This document shows, piece after piece, positions 35,313-44,101 of a DNA stretch of 64,000 nt (positions are counted from its first letter, which is position 1; every line of letters starts with the position of its first letter). Where the stretch lies: the NCBI RefSeq assembly GCF_001514215.1, contig NZ_KQ948851.1:739434-803433 (forward strand), read 5' to 3'. The DNA comes from Streptomyces bungoensis. Lineage in GTDB: Bacteria; Actinomycetota; Actinomycetes; Streptomycetales; Streptomycetaceae. The position numbers and the translations under genes were made by a program. Under the pieces are notes generated by a model. It searched no databases, was not told the origin of the DNA, and saw nothing but the letters and a program-made list of their open reading frames with translations.

Positions 35313-36456
35313 TCAGCTCAGCCGCATCCCCTTCGCAGGGACTTCGTCGATTGCGGTGGGGCGAGCGGTGGGCAGGCCCCAACGCTCTCGGGCTGTCTCA
35401 GCGGCGAGTCGGGCTTGCCGCGCTCCTGGCGGGCCCCATCCCAGAAGGGCGGCTGCCTGGGCGGGGGTTGCGAGCAGGCGTGCGAAGGGGCGGCCGGTGG
35501 CGGGGTCGACGGTCGCCGGCCCGATATCGGTGACCCGTGCGGCTAGGCGGAGCCGGGCGTTGGGGCCCACTCCGCCGTAGACCTCGCCGGTCTCGTCCAG
35601 CACCCAGCCCAGTCGCACCGGGTCGGTCAGGGTGAGCTGGGCTTCCTCGGCGGCTTCGCGGTGGAGGGTGTCCTCGGGTGTCGTGTCGGTCCTTTCCACA
35701 GTGCCGCCTGGCAGCATGGGCAGGGCGCCCCGGGGGGCTTGGGTCGGCGACGAGGACGACCCGGCCGTCGGGCACGAAGCACCACGCCCAGGCTTGCTGC
35801 ACGGAGAGCCGTTCAGGGACAGGGTCACGGTTGAGGGGGCTGTCCCACAGGGGCCGGTAGCGGACGTGGACGTCATGGCGGTCCAGGGGTGGGACATCGA
35901 GGATGTGCTGGCCGTCGGCGAGGTGGGCGGTGGCGGTGTTCCCGAGGCGGGCGCGGTAGGCGGCGAGCATGATCTGCCCGTCCACGGGGCGCAGCCGCTG
36001 CATCGCGTCCCGCGTTTCGAGGAAGGCGTACTCGGATAGTTCCTTGCGCGGCAGGCGGATCGCTTTCGCCTGGTCAGGGGTGAGGGTTCCGCCGTCGAAG
36101 ACGTAGCGGATCTCTCCGGGGCATGGGATGCCGCGCCGGATGGCGGCGTGGTGTGACGAGAGGGAGTGGACGGCGAGCACGCTCGCCAGGGGCAGGTTCG
36201 GCAGACTCAGTTCTTCGGTGATCTCGCGTCGGCAGGCGTCGTGCGGGTGTTCGCCGGGTTCAACGACTCCTCCGGGCAACAGCCACCGGTCGTCCTCATG
36301 GTAGGTGGGGTGTACCAGCAGGACGCGGCCGACCTGGTCGGTGACGATCGCGGCGGCGCCGAGCCACACCGCGTGCCGGGAGGACACGGCGTACTGCGCT
36401 GCCGAGAGGGCAGCCCGAGGTGCAACGCGATCCGAAGGGGAAGCGGGGGAGGTCAC
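35313..36456 (-). pseudogene. Tandem Nudix protein with frameshift
   Basis: Two Nudix-like domains in one gene. The first (residues about 30-150) has PGGVVEPGEHPHDACRREIT, with Ser in place of the last Gly. Its frame stays open to 35398, but similarity shifts to another frame at about 35735, where the second domain begins (PMLPGGTVERTDTTPED, Glu replaced by Asp) and runs to a stop at 35313. The switch falls in a G6 run at 35732-35737; removing one base joins both parts (about 380 residues). It is either a sequencing error or a recent mutation. Confidence 0.7.
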
Positions 36457-36549
36457 GTGGCTCTGCCTTTCAGGACGGTGGGCGGGCGTGTCATGGCGCG
36501 GACGGGGGAGCGTGGATCAGGCGGCGCCGCCGCTCCGTCGCTGCAGCTC

Positions 36550-36666
36550 TCACTGGGACTGGAACAGCCTCGGTTCCTGGGTGAGTTGGTCGTAGGTGCT
36601 TTCCTGGATGATCTGTCCTTCGTCCAGGACGCCGATCCGGTTGCTGATGGCCACGTTGGTGAGTCG
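36550..36666 (-). pseudogene. C-terminal fragment of an ABC transporter
   Basis: The frame reads RLTNVAISNRIGVLDEGQII then a short helix and stop, matching the end of the intact ABC protein at 46215-48248 (RITSVAVADRIVVLDEGRVV). Similarity stops at about 36666, so everything upstream, including both Walker motifs, is gone. It is likely a relic of a duplicated transporter gene. Confidence 0.65.
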
Positions 36667-36761
36667 CGTTGGCGGCAGGGGTGTGGACTGTGCTGCCGAT
36701 CGGCGTCCGCGAGCGGACGACCGGCATGCCTGGGCCGGCTTCGGCAGCCCGGCGACGGACA

Positions 36762-37376
36762 TCAGCCGCTCGGCGTGCGGGCTGGTGATGAACCGCACGG
36801 TAGCGTGGCCGCGGACCGGGGCGGTTCTGGGGCGAGAGTGATCTTCATCCACGGAACGGCGTTCTCTCGGAAGGAATGCCCGACGGGCTCGATACCGCGT
36901 TGGTGGGGGAGGTCGAGACTGAAGCCGGTCACCATGATCATGTCTGTGGAGTCAGCGACGGAGATCAGGTGGGTGCCGCATCGGGGGCAGAACCCGCGGC
37001 GAAGGTCTGGCCATGTCGAGTACCAGGTTGGTTCACCGCCGGGGCCTGTCCAGGCCAGCCCGTTCTTGTGGAAGCCGACCCAGAGTACGGCTGGACCGCC
37101 GGAGATCCGGGTTTCGTGAGGACATGAGCACAGATGGGGATCATCCGGGAGGCCGCTTACCTCGTATGCGATGTCACCGCACTGGCATCGGCCGGTTCGG
37201 ATCTCTGGGGCCAGGAGGGTGACAGCCTGTTTGGTGGCTTCGGATCCGTCGGCTTGCTGGCTCTCGGACACCAGGCGGGGCGGTGCGTGCACCAGCACCG
37301 GGTCACCGGAAGGACTGCGTGTGGTGTTGCAGATTTCGCGCTCGGTTTGTTCGGAGGGGCGGGTCGTCTCGGCCAT
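36762..37376 (-). CDS. GFA-family zinc protein
   Basis: A protein of 204 residues; ATG after GAGGAGATCC. The GFA zinc sites are visible: GRCQCGDIAYEVSG, CSCPHETRISGG and RGFCPRCGTHLI. The family includes S-(hydroxymethyl)glutathione synthase-like proteins, but most members have unknown substrates. An N-terminal 60-residue extension is poorly conserved in appearance. It is flanked by an ABC remnant and a terminator, and is probably transcribed alone. Confidence 0.82.
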   Translation of the reverse strand: MAETTRPSEQTEREICNTTRSPSGDPVLVHAPPRLVSESQQADGSEATKQAVTLLAPEIRTGRCQCGDIAYEVSGLPDDPHLCSCPHETRISGGPAVLWVGFHKNGLAWTGPGGEPTWYSTWPDLRRGFCPRCGTHLISVADSTDMIMVTGFSLDLPHQRGIEPVGHSFRENAVPWMKITLAPEPPRSAATLPCGSSPARTPSG

Positions 37377-37462
37377 GGATCTCCTCGGGGAAATGGGATG
37401 CGGACGGCAGGGTCGTGGAGGCTTCTAGCAGGTGCAGGGATCGATGGGTGGGACTCGACGCC

Positions 37463-37490
37463 CGTGAGCCGGGGTTCCGTCGGGCTCACG
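37463..37490 (-). terminator. Hairpin ending the MT-Nudix-PIMT operon
   Basis: CGTGAGCC and GGCTCACG form a perfect 8-bp stem with a 12-base loop, 73 bp past the stop of the gene ending at 37564 on the minus strand. It probably ends the long minus-strand operon. Confidence 0.6.
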
Positions 37491-37563
37491 TATGCCGGAC
37501 ATAGCAGGCCGTCCTGGTCCGGCGCGCTTCAGCGTCAGCCCCACGTCTTTCGTCCGGCCGGGT

Positions 37564-39888
37564 CTACGGCGACGGCACACGGCCCGGCCACTGGAACACG
37601 AGGCGGCTGTGGGGCTTGTCCAGGACGTCGCCGGCGGGTAGCTGGCGGTCGGGGGTGCTAGCCGGGTGAACGGTCAGGACAGGGTCGTTTTGCTTGCCGT
37701 CGTTCGTGCGTACGTCGCGGTCCCAGGCTCTCACCGTGGCCGCCAGCTGCTCGGCGAGCTGCGGGCCGTGCTGGCCGAAGGCGTGGACGACCCACTCCCA
37801 CTCCTTTTCGGCAGGGCTGTCACCGTGCCGGGTCTGGACGTGGATGAGGTAGGCCAGTGAGGCGTCGCCGAGGATCGCCGGCGCATCGCCGTCCTTCGCG
37901 ATCTGGGTGACACCCGTGCCTTTTTCCCGGTGGGCGGACAGACGGACGAAGCCTGGCAATGTGGTGGCCGCGTAGAGCTGCAGCGAGCCGAAGTAGAAGG
38001 CCGCCCCCATGGTGACCCCGGTGGCGACCTGGTGGCGCGGCCCGCGCAGCGCCTCTTCCAATCCCTTCGTCGAGGCGGGGGTGCCGTCTTCGAATCGGAG
38101 CTTCAGCTCGCCGTCGAGGAGGTCCACGGCCGGGATAGGGCGGGCGTGTTCGCCCTGGGCGCGGAGGAATCCGCAGTGCGTGAACTTCCGCGCATGCAGT
38201 ACCTCGCAGCGTCGCTCGAACGCGATCGCCCGGGTGTATCCGTGGATTTCGAGGGGCAGGACTAGGCGCCCGCCCTCAGCTACCTGCTCCCGCCAGGAGG
38301 GGGAGATGTCCCAGGAGTTGTAGGTGATCACGATTGCGTCGAAGCCGCCGCGCGGTACGAGGTGTGAGGGGGCGCCGAGTGCCGCATCGCCCTGGAACGC
38401 GGTGACACGGCCGCTGCCGGCCTCTGTGGTCAACCGCCGGGTGCGGTGTACGACGTAGGGGTCGATGTCGCCGGTGACCACCCTGCCCGTGGGGCCGGCC
38501 ACATGGGCGATGAGCTCGGCGTTGTAGCCGCCGGATCCCGCCTCGAACACGATCGCTCCCGGCTTCAGGCACAGGCTTTGGAGCATGTCGGCCTGGAGCC
38601 AGGCAGCAGACACCGAACTGGTCGCCTTCCCCGTCTCGTCGCGGCGGGTGACGACGGCCCGGTCGCCGCCGTCGTACGCGGTCTTCAGGGCTTTCTCGGG
38701 GACGAAGCGGTGCCGGGGCACCGTGCGCAGCGCCTGCTGTACCGGTTCGGAGGGCGCCCAGCCGCCGTCGATGACCGTCTGGGTCATCTGCTGGCGCAGC
38801 CGGACAGCTTCGGCCGGTTCGCCGGGCACGGGCGGCTGGTCGATCGCGAGCGGATAGGAGTGGACCGGTGCAAGGCCAGGAATAACCCCGGGCCAGGTCG
38901 CGCCCAGGGCCTGCGCGGCTGGAGCGAACACGGGACCGAGGCAGGCCACGGCGTGCAGGTCATGCCACTCCCACCGGTCGAACAACTGCCGTTCGCGGTT
39001 GGCGAGGGTGCCGGACCATGCGGTGATACGGACGACCGCGGTGAGCCGCGGCACGCCGTGGCTGTCGTCGGCCAGCATCGTGACCACGTGTGCGTCCGAG
39101 GCCGAGGCGGTCAGGCCCGTCTCCTCGGCCAGTTCCCGAACCGCCGCCGCTTCGAAGGACTCCGCACCACTGGTCTTCCCGCCGGGAAGTTCCCACATGC
39201 CCCGGCGCGAGCGGCCGAGCAGGACCCGGCCGGCCTCGTCGGTGACGACCGCAAGGGCGCCTGTCACAGCCAGACCGGAGGGCGGTCGCTGCCGCTCCAC
39301 CGCCCGGGTGCCGGTGTGGCACGGGCCGCGCAGGACCAGGACAGTGAGCTGGTCCGCCTCCAGCCGCTCGACGGTCTCCCAGCCTTCGGCGAGCAGGCGG
39401 ACCTCGTCCTCGTCGAGGGCGATGTCCCGTCGTTCGGCCGGGGTGTGCTCGACCACGGGGGTGATGGCCACAAGCGTGCCGCCGGGCCGCAGTCGTTCAC
39501 CGAGCCCGTGCAGGACGCGGCTGCGATCGCGCAGGAAGGGGTACATCAGCCGCATGGTGACCAGGTCGTAGCCGTCCTCGTGCAGATCTGCCGGGTCGTC
39601 GCGCTCGATGTCCAGGCAGATCCAGCGCACCCGCTCGACGTCGGCGTGTTCGTCCCGGGCCCGGGCGAGAGCACTGTCGGCGAAGTCGACGGCGTCCATC
39701 GTGTAGCCGAGGGAGGAAAGGTAGGCGGCCAGGCTGCCGGTGCCGCAGCCCACATCGAGCGCCCGTCCGCCGCCATCGGGAACGGGAGCGTGCTCGGCGA
39801 GCAGGGCCCGCTCGCGCTCACCGAGTTCCCGGAACCCCTTGCCGTCGGCATAGTGCTGCTGCCACTGGTCACGGACGACGTACGCCAC
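37564..39888 (-). CDS. Methyltransferase-Nudix-PIMT triple fusion
   Basis: A protein of 774 residues from GTG 39888 with GAGGAG 7 nt upstream; a TTG at 39942 overlapping the previous stop is an alternative. Residues about 1-200: class I methyltransferase (RALDVGCGTGSLAAYL). About 205-340: Nudix with a complete box (PGGKTSGAES, RELAEETGL). About 360-770: PIMT-like domain (QTVIDGGWAPSEPVQQALRT, FEAGSGGYNAELIAHVAGP) with a long tail. PIMT homologues methylate Asp side chains, and in some peptide clusters start aspartimide formation. Why the three are joined is unknown. Confidence 0.85.
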   Translation of the reverse strand: MAYVVRDQWQQHYADGKGFRELGERERALLAEHAPVPDGGGRALDVGCGTGSLAAYLSSLGYTMDAVDFADSALARARDEHADVERVRWICLDIERDDPADLHEDGYDLVTMRLMYPFLRDRSRVLHGLGERLRPGGTLVAITPVVEHTPAERRDIALDEDEVRLLAEGWETVERLEADQLTVLVLRGPCHTGTRAVERQRPPSGLAVTGALAVVTDEAGRVLLGRSRRGMWELPGGKTSGAESFEAAAVRELAEETGLTASASDAHVVTMLADDSHGVPRLTAVVRITAWSGTLANRERQLFDRWEWHDLHAVACLGPVFAPAAQALGATWPGVIPGLAPVHSYPLAIDQPPVPGEPAEAVRLRQQMTQTVIDGGWAPSEPVQQALRTVPRHRFVPEKALKTAYDGGDRAVVTRRDETGKATSSVSAAWLQADMLQSLCLKPGAIVFEAGSGGYNAELIAHVAGPTGRVVTGDIDPYVVHRTRRLTTEAGSGRVTAFQGDAALGAPSHLVPRGGFDAIVITYNSWDISPSWREQVAEGGRLVLPLEIHGYTRAIAFERRCEVLHARKFTHCGFLRAQGEHARPIPAVDLLDGELKLRFEDGTPASTKGLEEALRGPRHQVATGVTMGAAFYFGSLQLYAATTLPGFVRLSAHREKGTGVTQIAKDGDAPAILGDASLAYLIHVQTRHGDSPAEKEWEWVVHAFGQHGPQLAEQLAATVRAWDRDVRTNDGKQNDPVLTVHPASTPDRQLPAGDVLDKPHSRLVFQWPGRVPSP

Positions 39889-39938
39889 GGGCGTGCTCCT
39901 CAACTGCTCTTCAGCTGGCGGGTGGTGTGGTGTGCTGG

Positions 39939-41318
39939 TCAAAGACGGTTCGTTGCGCGGAGCCGGGCCAGGGTGCGGCGGCCTCGCTCGACGAGTTCCG
40001 GATCGCCGTGGGCGGCGCCGTATTGGATGCCGGAGACGGCATCCAATACGGACAGGACGACCAGGTGCTCTTCTTCGGCGAGGGACAGGGGGCGGCCGTA
40101 GCCGGTCATCAGGGCCTCGTGCAGGTCCGGCCGTCCGTGCCAGGCGTCGGACAAGCGGACGAAGTCCCTGACGGCCGAACCGCCTTCGCTTCTTTCGAAG
40201 TCGATCACGTACAAGATGCCCGTCGACTGCTCCCAGCGAAGGTTCCGCCGCTGGAAGTCACCGTGCGTGGGAACCCTCTCCAGGGCCGGCAGACCAGAGG
40301 CCCCCTTTGCGGTGGCACGGATGAACGCCTCGTCCCCGGGCTCCAAGTAGGCGCGTGCGCGGTCGAGGTGCCGTTCCAGCTTCTCGAGCGGCAGAGAGTC
40401 GGGGAGGGGCGGCAGTGCCGGGGCGCTGCGGTGAATGGTTGCCGCGAGCTGCCCGATGCAGTGGAAGATCCGCCGCTCCTGGTCGGGCAGGTGGACGGCG
40501 CCGTGCAGGGAGCGGCCTGGCACCGTGGTGATGACGATGGCCCGCAGTGATTCGTCGGCGGCCACCAGACGGGGTGCCAGCGGGCCCAGACGGGGAACCC
40601 AGCTGCGGTATGCGGCCAACTCGCGCTGGTGGAAGCGGTCGTTCTGGTGGATCTTGACAAACCACACCCAATCCTCGGCATCGCGTGCCCGCCACACCTG
40701 ACTGCCCTTGCGTGCCCAGGAGACATCCGTCCAGCCGGTGATCCTGCCGACCGCCCGCTCGACGAAGTCCCGCACCGCGTCCTCAGGGACCGTGCTGCTT
40801 GGACCGGCGTCGGGCACGAGGCGCAGCCGGTCGACGGCCGGGGCGTAGGCGATGGGATCGCCGGGTTCCTGGAAATGCAGGGCCATCCGGGCTCCGGCCC
40901 GGTAGGCGTCCAGCCCGGCCCGGCAGTAGGCCACCATGGGCTGCGGCAGCGCGTCGAGCGGGAACCAGCCCATAGCGTCGCACCGGTCCGGCTCCATGAC
41001 GCGGGGGTTGCCGCGCCAGTGCCGGACCTCGAAGAAGAACCCGACGCGTGCGCCCCCGCCGGGGGAGCGGTGGTGCACGGTGACGGCCGCGCGGATATCA
41101 GCGGGGTCGACGATGACGCTGGTCTCCTCGCTGGTCTCCCGCACGAGCGCGGTGACGACATCCTCTCCGGGGTCGAGGTGACCAGATGGGAGATGCCACA
41201 GTCCTGTCGCGTAGACGTCGCCGGCCCGCCGGGACAGGAGCACTTCGGGGCCGGCCGCGGTATCGCGGACCGCGACCAGGTGCACGTCCAGCGGCTCGGT
41301 GTGCCGCCCCCCGCTCAC
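39939..41318 (-). CDS. Nudix-phosphotransferase fusion
   Basis: A protein of 459 residues, GTG start overlapping the previous stop (GTGA). Residues about 10-150 are a Nudix domain (PSGHLDPGED, RETSEETSV, last Gly replaced by Ser). Residues about 185-440 are an APH-fold kinase: FVKIHQNDRFHQRELAAY, catalytic loop VPTHGDFQRRNLRW and metal-binding VIDFERSEGG. The single chain suggests that hydrolysis of a nucleotide-type bond and phosphorylation act on one metabolite. It is in an operon of at least eight codirectional genes. Confidence 0.85.
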   Translation of the reverse strand: MSGGRHTEPLDVHLVAVRDTAAGPEVLLSRRAGDVYATGLWHLPSGHLDPGEDVVTALVRETSEETSVIVDPADIRAAVTVHHRSPGGGARVGFFFEVRHWRGNPRVMEPDRCDAMGWFPLDALPQPMVAYCRAGLDAYRAGARMALHFQEPGDPIAYAPAVDRLRLVPDAGPSSTVPEDAVRDFVERAVGRITGWTDVSWARKGSQVWRARDAEDWVWFVKIHQNDRFHQRELAAYRSWVPRLGPLAPRLVAADESLRAIVITTVPGRSLHGAVHLPDQERRIFHCIGQLAATIHRSAPALPPLPDSLPLEKLERHLDRARAYLEPGDEAFIRATAKGASGLPALERVPTHGDFQRRNLRWEQSTGILYVIDFERSEGGSAVRDFVRLSDAWHGRPDLHEALMTGYGRPLSLAEEEHLVVLSVLDAVSGIQYGAAHGDPELVERGRRTLARLRATNRL

Positions 41319-42151
41319 CGGTCACCGCCGGGGCGGCGCGCGAGCAGCATGGTGAACACGGCGTCCTCGACGAGCCGTTCGCCTCGGGCGTGTTCCTCCA
41401 GCAGCAAGTGGGCCTCCTGCTCGAACCGTGCGTGCTGATCGCCGAAGAGCGCCGGGCGGGCGAAGCTCGTGCTGCGTAGATAACCGACCACGGCTGCGGG
41501 TGTCCACGTGCGGCGGACCGGGATCCGGTGCTCGCTGACGTCGCTGAACGCGGACTCGGCGAGGTCGTCCTCGTAGCGGCGCCCCGGCTCGGTGTACGCC
41601 CCAGCGGTGCCGGCCCGCCGCTCGGGGCCGAGGTAGGACTGGATGAGCCGCTGCAGATCTGCCGTCCACTGCGCTTGGTAGGTCCAGAGGCTGCCATCCC
41701 CCATGATCGCCACGCCGGCCCCGGGAGCGGTGACGCGGTCGGCCATCGTGAGGACCGCGGGGCGGGGCATCCAGTGAAACGCCCGCGCGCAGGTGACCAG
41801 GTCCGCTCGGTAGCCGTCGAACGGCGGCGTGAAGTCCTCGGCCCGCACGCAGTGGAAGCCAGCGGGACTGTCACCCAGGAGCGGGGCGAGGGTTTCAGTG
41901 GCCTCGCGGAGCATCCCTGGGTCCGGATCCACTAGGTCCAGGCGGGCCTCATGCGCAAGAGCGGGGAGCAGCGCAGCTGCAACCTGCCCGGTCCCGGAGC
42001 CGAGATCGAGCACGACAGGCCGAGCGACACCTCTCACTGTGCCGACGAGTAGGCGGACCGCTTCGGACGGGATGCCCGGCCGGTATCGGGCGTAATCGGC
42101 CGCCGCAGAGGCGAACAGGTCCCCGGACTCTTCATCCGGGCGGCCCCTCAT
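41315..42151 (-). CDS. Class I SAM-dependent methyltransferase
   Basis: A protein of 278 residues, ATG overlapping the HIT gene stop. Motif I is VVLDLGSGTGQVAAALL near residue 45; LDLVDPDPG follows (acidic ribose-binding loop), and DLVTCARAFHWM is a typical motif IV region. It methylates a small molecule; the family resembles ubiquinone/trans-aconitate-type enzymes. Position between the HIT and Nudix-kinase genes suggests the same pathway. Confidence 0.82.
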   Translation of the reverse strand: MRGRPDEESGDLFASAAADYARYRPGIPSEAVRLLVGTVRGVARPVVLDLGSGTGQVAAALLPALAHEARLDLVDPDPGMLREATETLAPLLGDSPAGFHCVRAEDFTPPFDGYRADLVTCARAFHWMPRPAVLTMADRVTAPGAGVAIMGDGSLWTYQAQWTADLQRLIQSYLGPERRAGTAGAYTEPGRRYEDDLAESAFSDVSEHRIPVRRTWTPAAVVGYLRSTSFARPALFGDQHARFEQEAHLLLEEHARGERLVEDAVFTMLLARRPGGDR

Positions 42152-42681
42152 GCCTGCTCCAGCAGCGCGCGCAGCGCGGCGGCGTCCGCCTGGAGCTGTA
42201 CTTCGTCCGGGCGGTTTGTATCTAGGGCCGTCCACGGGAGCGGCCCGCCTGGCGCCGGGTCGGCGTGGTCGGCGTAGCGGGGAACGATGTGGGTGTGGAG
42301 GTGGGGCACCACGTTGCCGAGCGTGGAGTAGTTCATCTTCATCGGCTGGTAGAACGCCGTCAGGGCCTTGCCGAGCGTGAGGGTGTCGGCCCAGTACGCG
42401 GCGGCGTGGGCGTCTGAGAGGTCGGTGGGCTCGGCGACGTGCGGTGCGCCGCGGTGAATGAGTACGCAGTAGCCCCGGACCTGGCCCGAGCGCCACAGGT
42501 AGGCGTTGGCCACTTCGCCCTGGTGGAGCAGGATGCCCCAGCCGATGTCTTCGGCGGCGAAGTCGTTGTCACACATGGGGCAGCCCTGGCCGTCGCGGTG
42601 GCGGAGGAATTCCTCGGACCACCCAGCCGGTCGACTGGGGCCGTCGGCGGGCGGGGGAACGGGGTGCCGTTGCTGGGTCAT
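42148..42681 (-). CDS. HIT-family hydrolase
   Basis: A protein of 177 residues; ATG after GGGAGTTGTCC. The histidine triad HLHTHIVPR lies near residue 125, and a Cys pair CPMCDND near residue 35 probably binds zinc. HIT enzymes hydrolyse nucleotide phosphoramidates and dinucleotides. With so many Nudix genes around, a shared role in nucleotide metabolism is likely. Overlaps at both ends (ATGA) show translational coupling. Confidence 0.85.
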   Translation of the reverse strand: MTQQRHPVPPPADGPSRPAGWSEEFLRHRDGQGCPMCDNDFAAEDIGWGILLHQGEVANAYLWRSGQVRGYCVLIHRGAPHVAEPTDLSDAHAAAYWADTLTLGKALTAFYQPMKMNYSTLGNVVPHLHTHIVPRYADHADPAPGGPLPWTALDTNRPDEVQLQADAAALRALLEQA

Positions 42682-43910
42682 GGACAACTCCCGAGCGATG
42701 GAGACGTCTGGTGGGGGACGGCGGCGAGCGGGGGCAGCGTCCAGGTGAGGGCCATCCGGCCGGGACCGGAGGCGACGCGCTGCGGGCCCCCGCCGTCCGG
42801 AATATCGACCCGGTACGTGTCCGGACGGCCCGCCCGCTCCCAAGCGTCGTGGACGTTTTCGAGTTCGGCCCACACATCACGCGGCCCGTGCACGCGGACC
42901 GTGCCGTCGCCGGGGCCGACCACCGCCCAGGAATCCTCCTCCGGGGCGACGATGGTCATCGTGTCGGCCTGGAAATCCCTGACCAAGCCCGGTGCCAGGT
43001 ACGCGGCGGCGATCCAGAAGCCGTGGGCGTCATCGTCGGGCGGCGCGAGCCGGGTTGGGCGCGGTCGGCCGGGGTCAGCCTTGACCTTGGGCCGGTGGGT
43101 CACGGCGGTGAGCCACTCGTAGCCGAGCAGGGGCCGGTGGCCGCGCGGCCTGCCCGTCAGCACCGCCTGAAGCCTGCCCTTCATCGTGCGAGTGGCGCGC
43201 ATCTGACCTGGCCAGCTGGGCGTTCTGGTCACGAGCGTGGTCAGCAGCGTTCCGCCGGGGGCGAGCTGCTCCACCCAGGCCAGCGGGATGCAGGGCACGC
43301 CGATGCCGGAATGGATCCGGTCATACGGTGCCCCGGTGGCGTGTCCGTTGAGCGCGTCACCTTCGACGACCGTCGCTCCCAGTCCTAGCCGGTCCAGGTT
43401 CCGCTGGGCGAACACGCTCATGTGCGGATCGCGTTCGACCCCGGTGGCACGGCCAGGGCCCGTGATGGCAGCGGCGAGCGCCAGGGAGATCCCCGGACCC
43501 GAACCAAGGTCCAGGAACCGCTGCCCGCAATCCAGTTGGAGGCATTGCAACACCTCGACGGTGGCAGGGGCGTAGGTGCTCATGGAGGTCATGTGGCCGC
43601 CGGTCACCGGTCCTCGGCGAAGGGCGTCCAGCGGCTCGCCGTCGCGCTGGAGCAGGACGGAGTCGCCGCTGTGGACGAGGTCGAGCCACTCCGCTTGGTC
43701 GTCGGGGTGCGAGCCGTCGAGGAGCCGCCAGTCGATCGGATCCGCGCCTGGGCCGCTGACCCGGACGTATGCGTGGGGGAGAAGGACTTCCCGCCGCACA
43801 CGTAGGAGGGCATCGCGCAGCCGCGGGTCGGTCAGCACGCCGTCGGCGACGAGGCGGTCGACCATCGCGGTGCGGGCGGCGGCTGTTGCGGCGAGCAGGT
43901 CAGCGGACAT
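42678..43910 (-). CDS. PIMT-like protein methyltransferase
   Basis: A protein of 410 residues from ATG 43910 (weak ribosome site; an in-frame GTG at 44105 overlaps the Nudix stop). N-terminal RLRDALLRVRREVLLPHAYV and the SAM motif FLDLGSGPGISLALAAAI match L-isoaspartyl O-methyltransferases; a 150-residue C-terminal domain is added. Bacterial PIMT normally repairs isoaspartate at about 210 residues. Long PIMT homologues in RiPP clusters modify precursor Asp residues. Two such proteins in this region with the RPDTR peptides make a similar role plausible. Confidence 0.75.
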   Translation of the reverse strand: MSADLLAATAAARTAMVDRLVADGVLTDPRLRDALLRVRREVLLPHAYVRVSGPGADPIDWRLLDGSHPDDQAEWLDLVHSGDSVLLQRDGEPLDALRRGPVTGGHMTSMSTYAPATVEVLQCLQLDCGQRFLDLGSGPGISLALAAAITGPGRATGVERDPHMSVFAQRNLDRLGLGATVVEGDALNGHATGAPYDRIHSGIGVPCIPLAWVEQLAPGGTLLTTLVTRTPSWPGQMRATRTMKGRLQAVLTGRPRGHRPLLGYEWLTAVTHRPKVKADPGRPRPTRLAPPDDDAHGFWIAAAYLAPGLVRDFQADTMTIVAPEEDSWAVVGPGDGTVRVHGPRDVWAELENVHDAWERAGRPDTYRVDIPDGGGPQRVASGPGRMALTWTLPPLAAVPHQTSPSLGSCP

Positions 43911-44040
43911 CCTTGGACGGTGTGACGTGCTCGATGCAGAACCCTCTCCTCCTTCCTGACCGGTTGGGCCTACGGCCGTTCTTGCAGTGCTTGCACCGCA
44001 AGGCGCGGGTGTATCCGGGATCTGTGCGCGGTGTTTGCAA
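43900..44040 (-). CDS. Possible zinc-ribbon mini-ORF
   Basis: A 46-codon frame from TTG 44040 reads RCKHCKNGRRPNRSGRRRGF then CIEH, four potential zinc ligands. Its stop overlaps the PIMT start. There is no good ribosome site. The opposite strand also reads protein-like, so this may be chance. Confidence 0.25.
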   Translation of the reverse strand: MQTPRTDPGYTRALRCKHCKNGRRPNRSGRRRGFCIEHVTPSKDVR

Positions 44041-44101
44041 GAGGAGTCCGGCTGTTGGGCGGCTTCAGGACCAGGCCGGTGCGTGTCCATCTCCGGGGCG
44101 C

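Noticed and set aside
42148..42873. Longer HIT protein from 42873
   Set aside because: Added residues are arginine/proline noise overlapping the PIMT-like gene; ATG 42681 has a ribosome site and overlaps the upstream stop.
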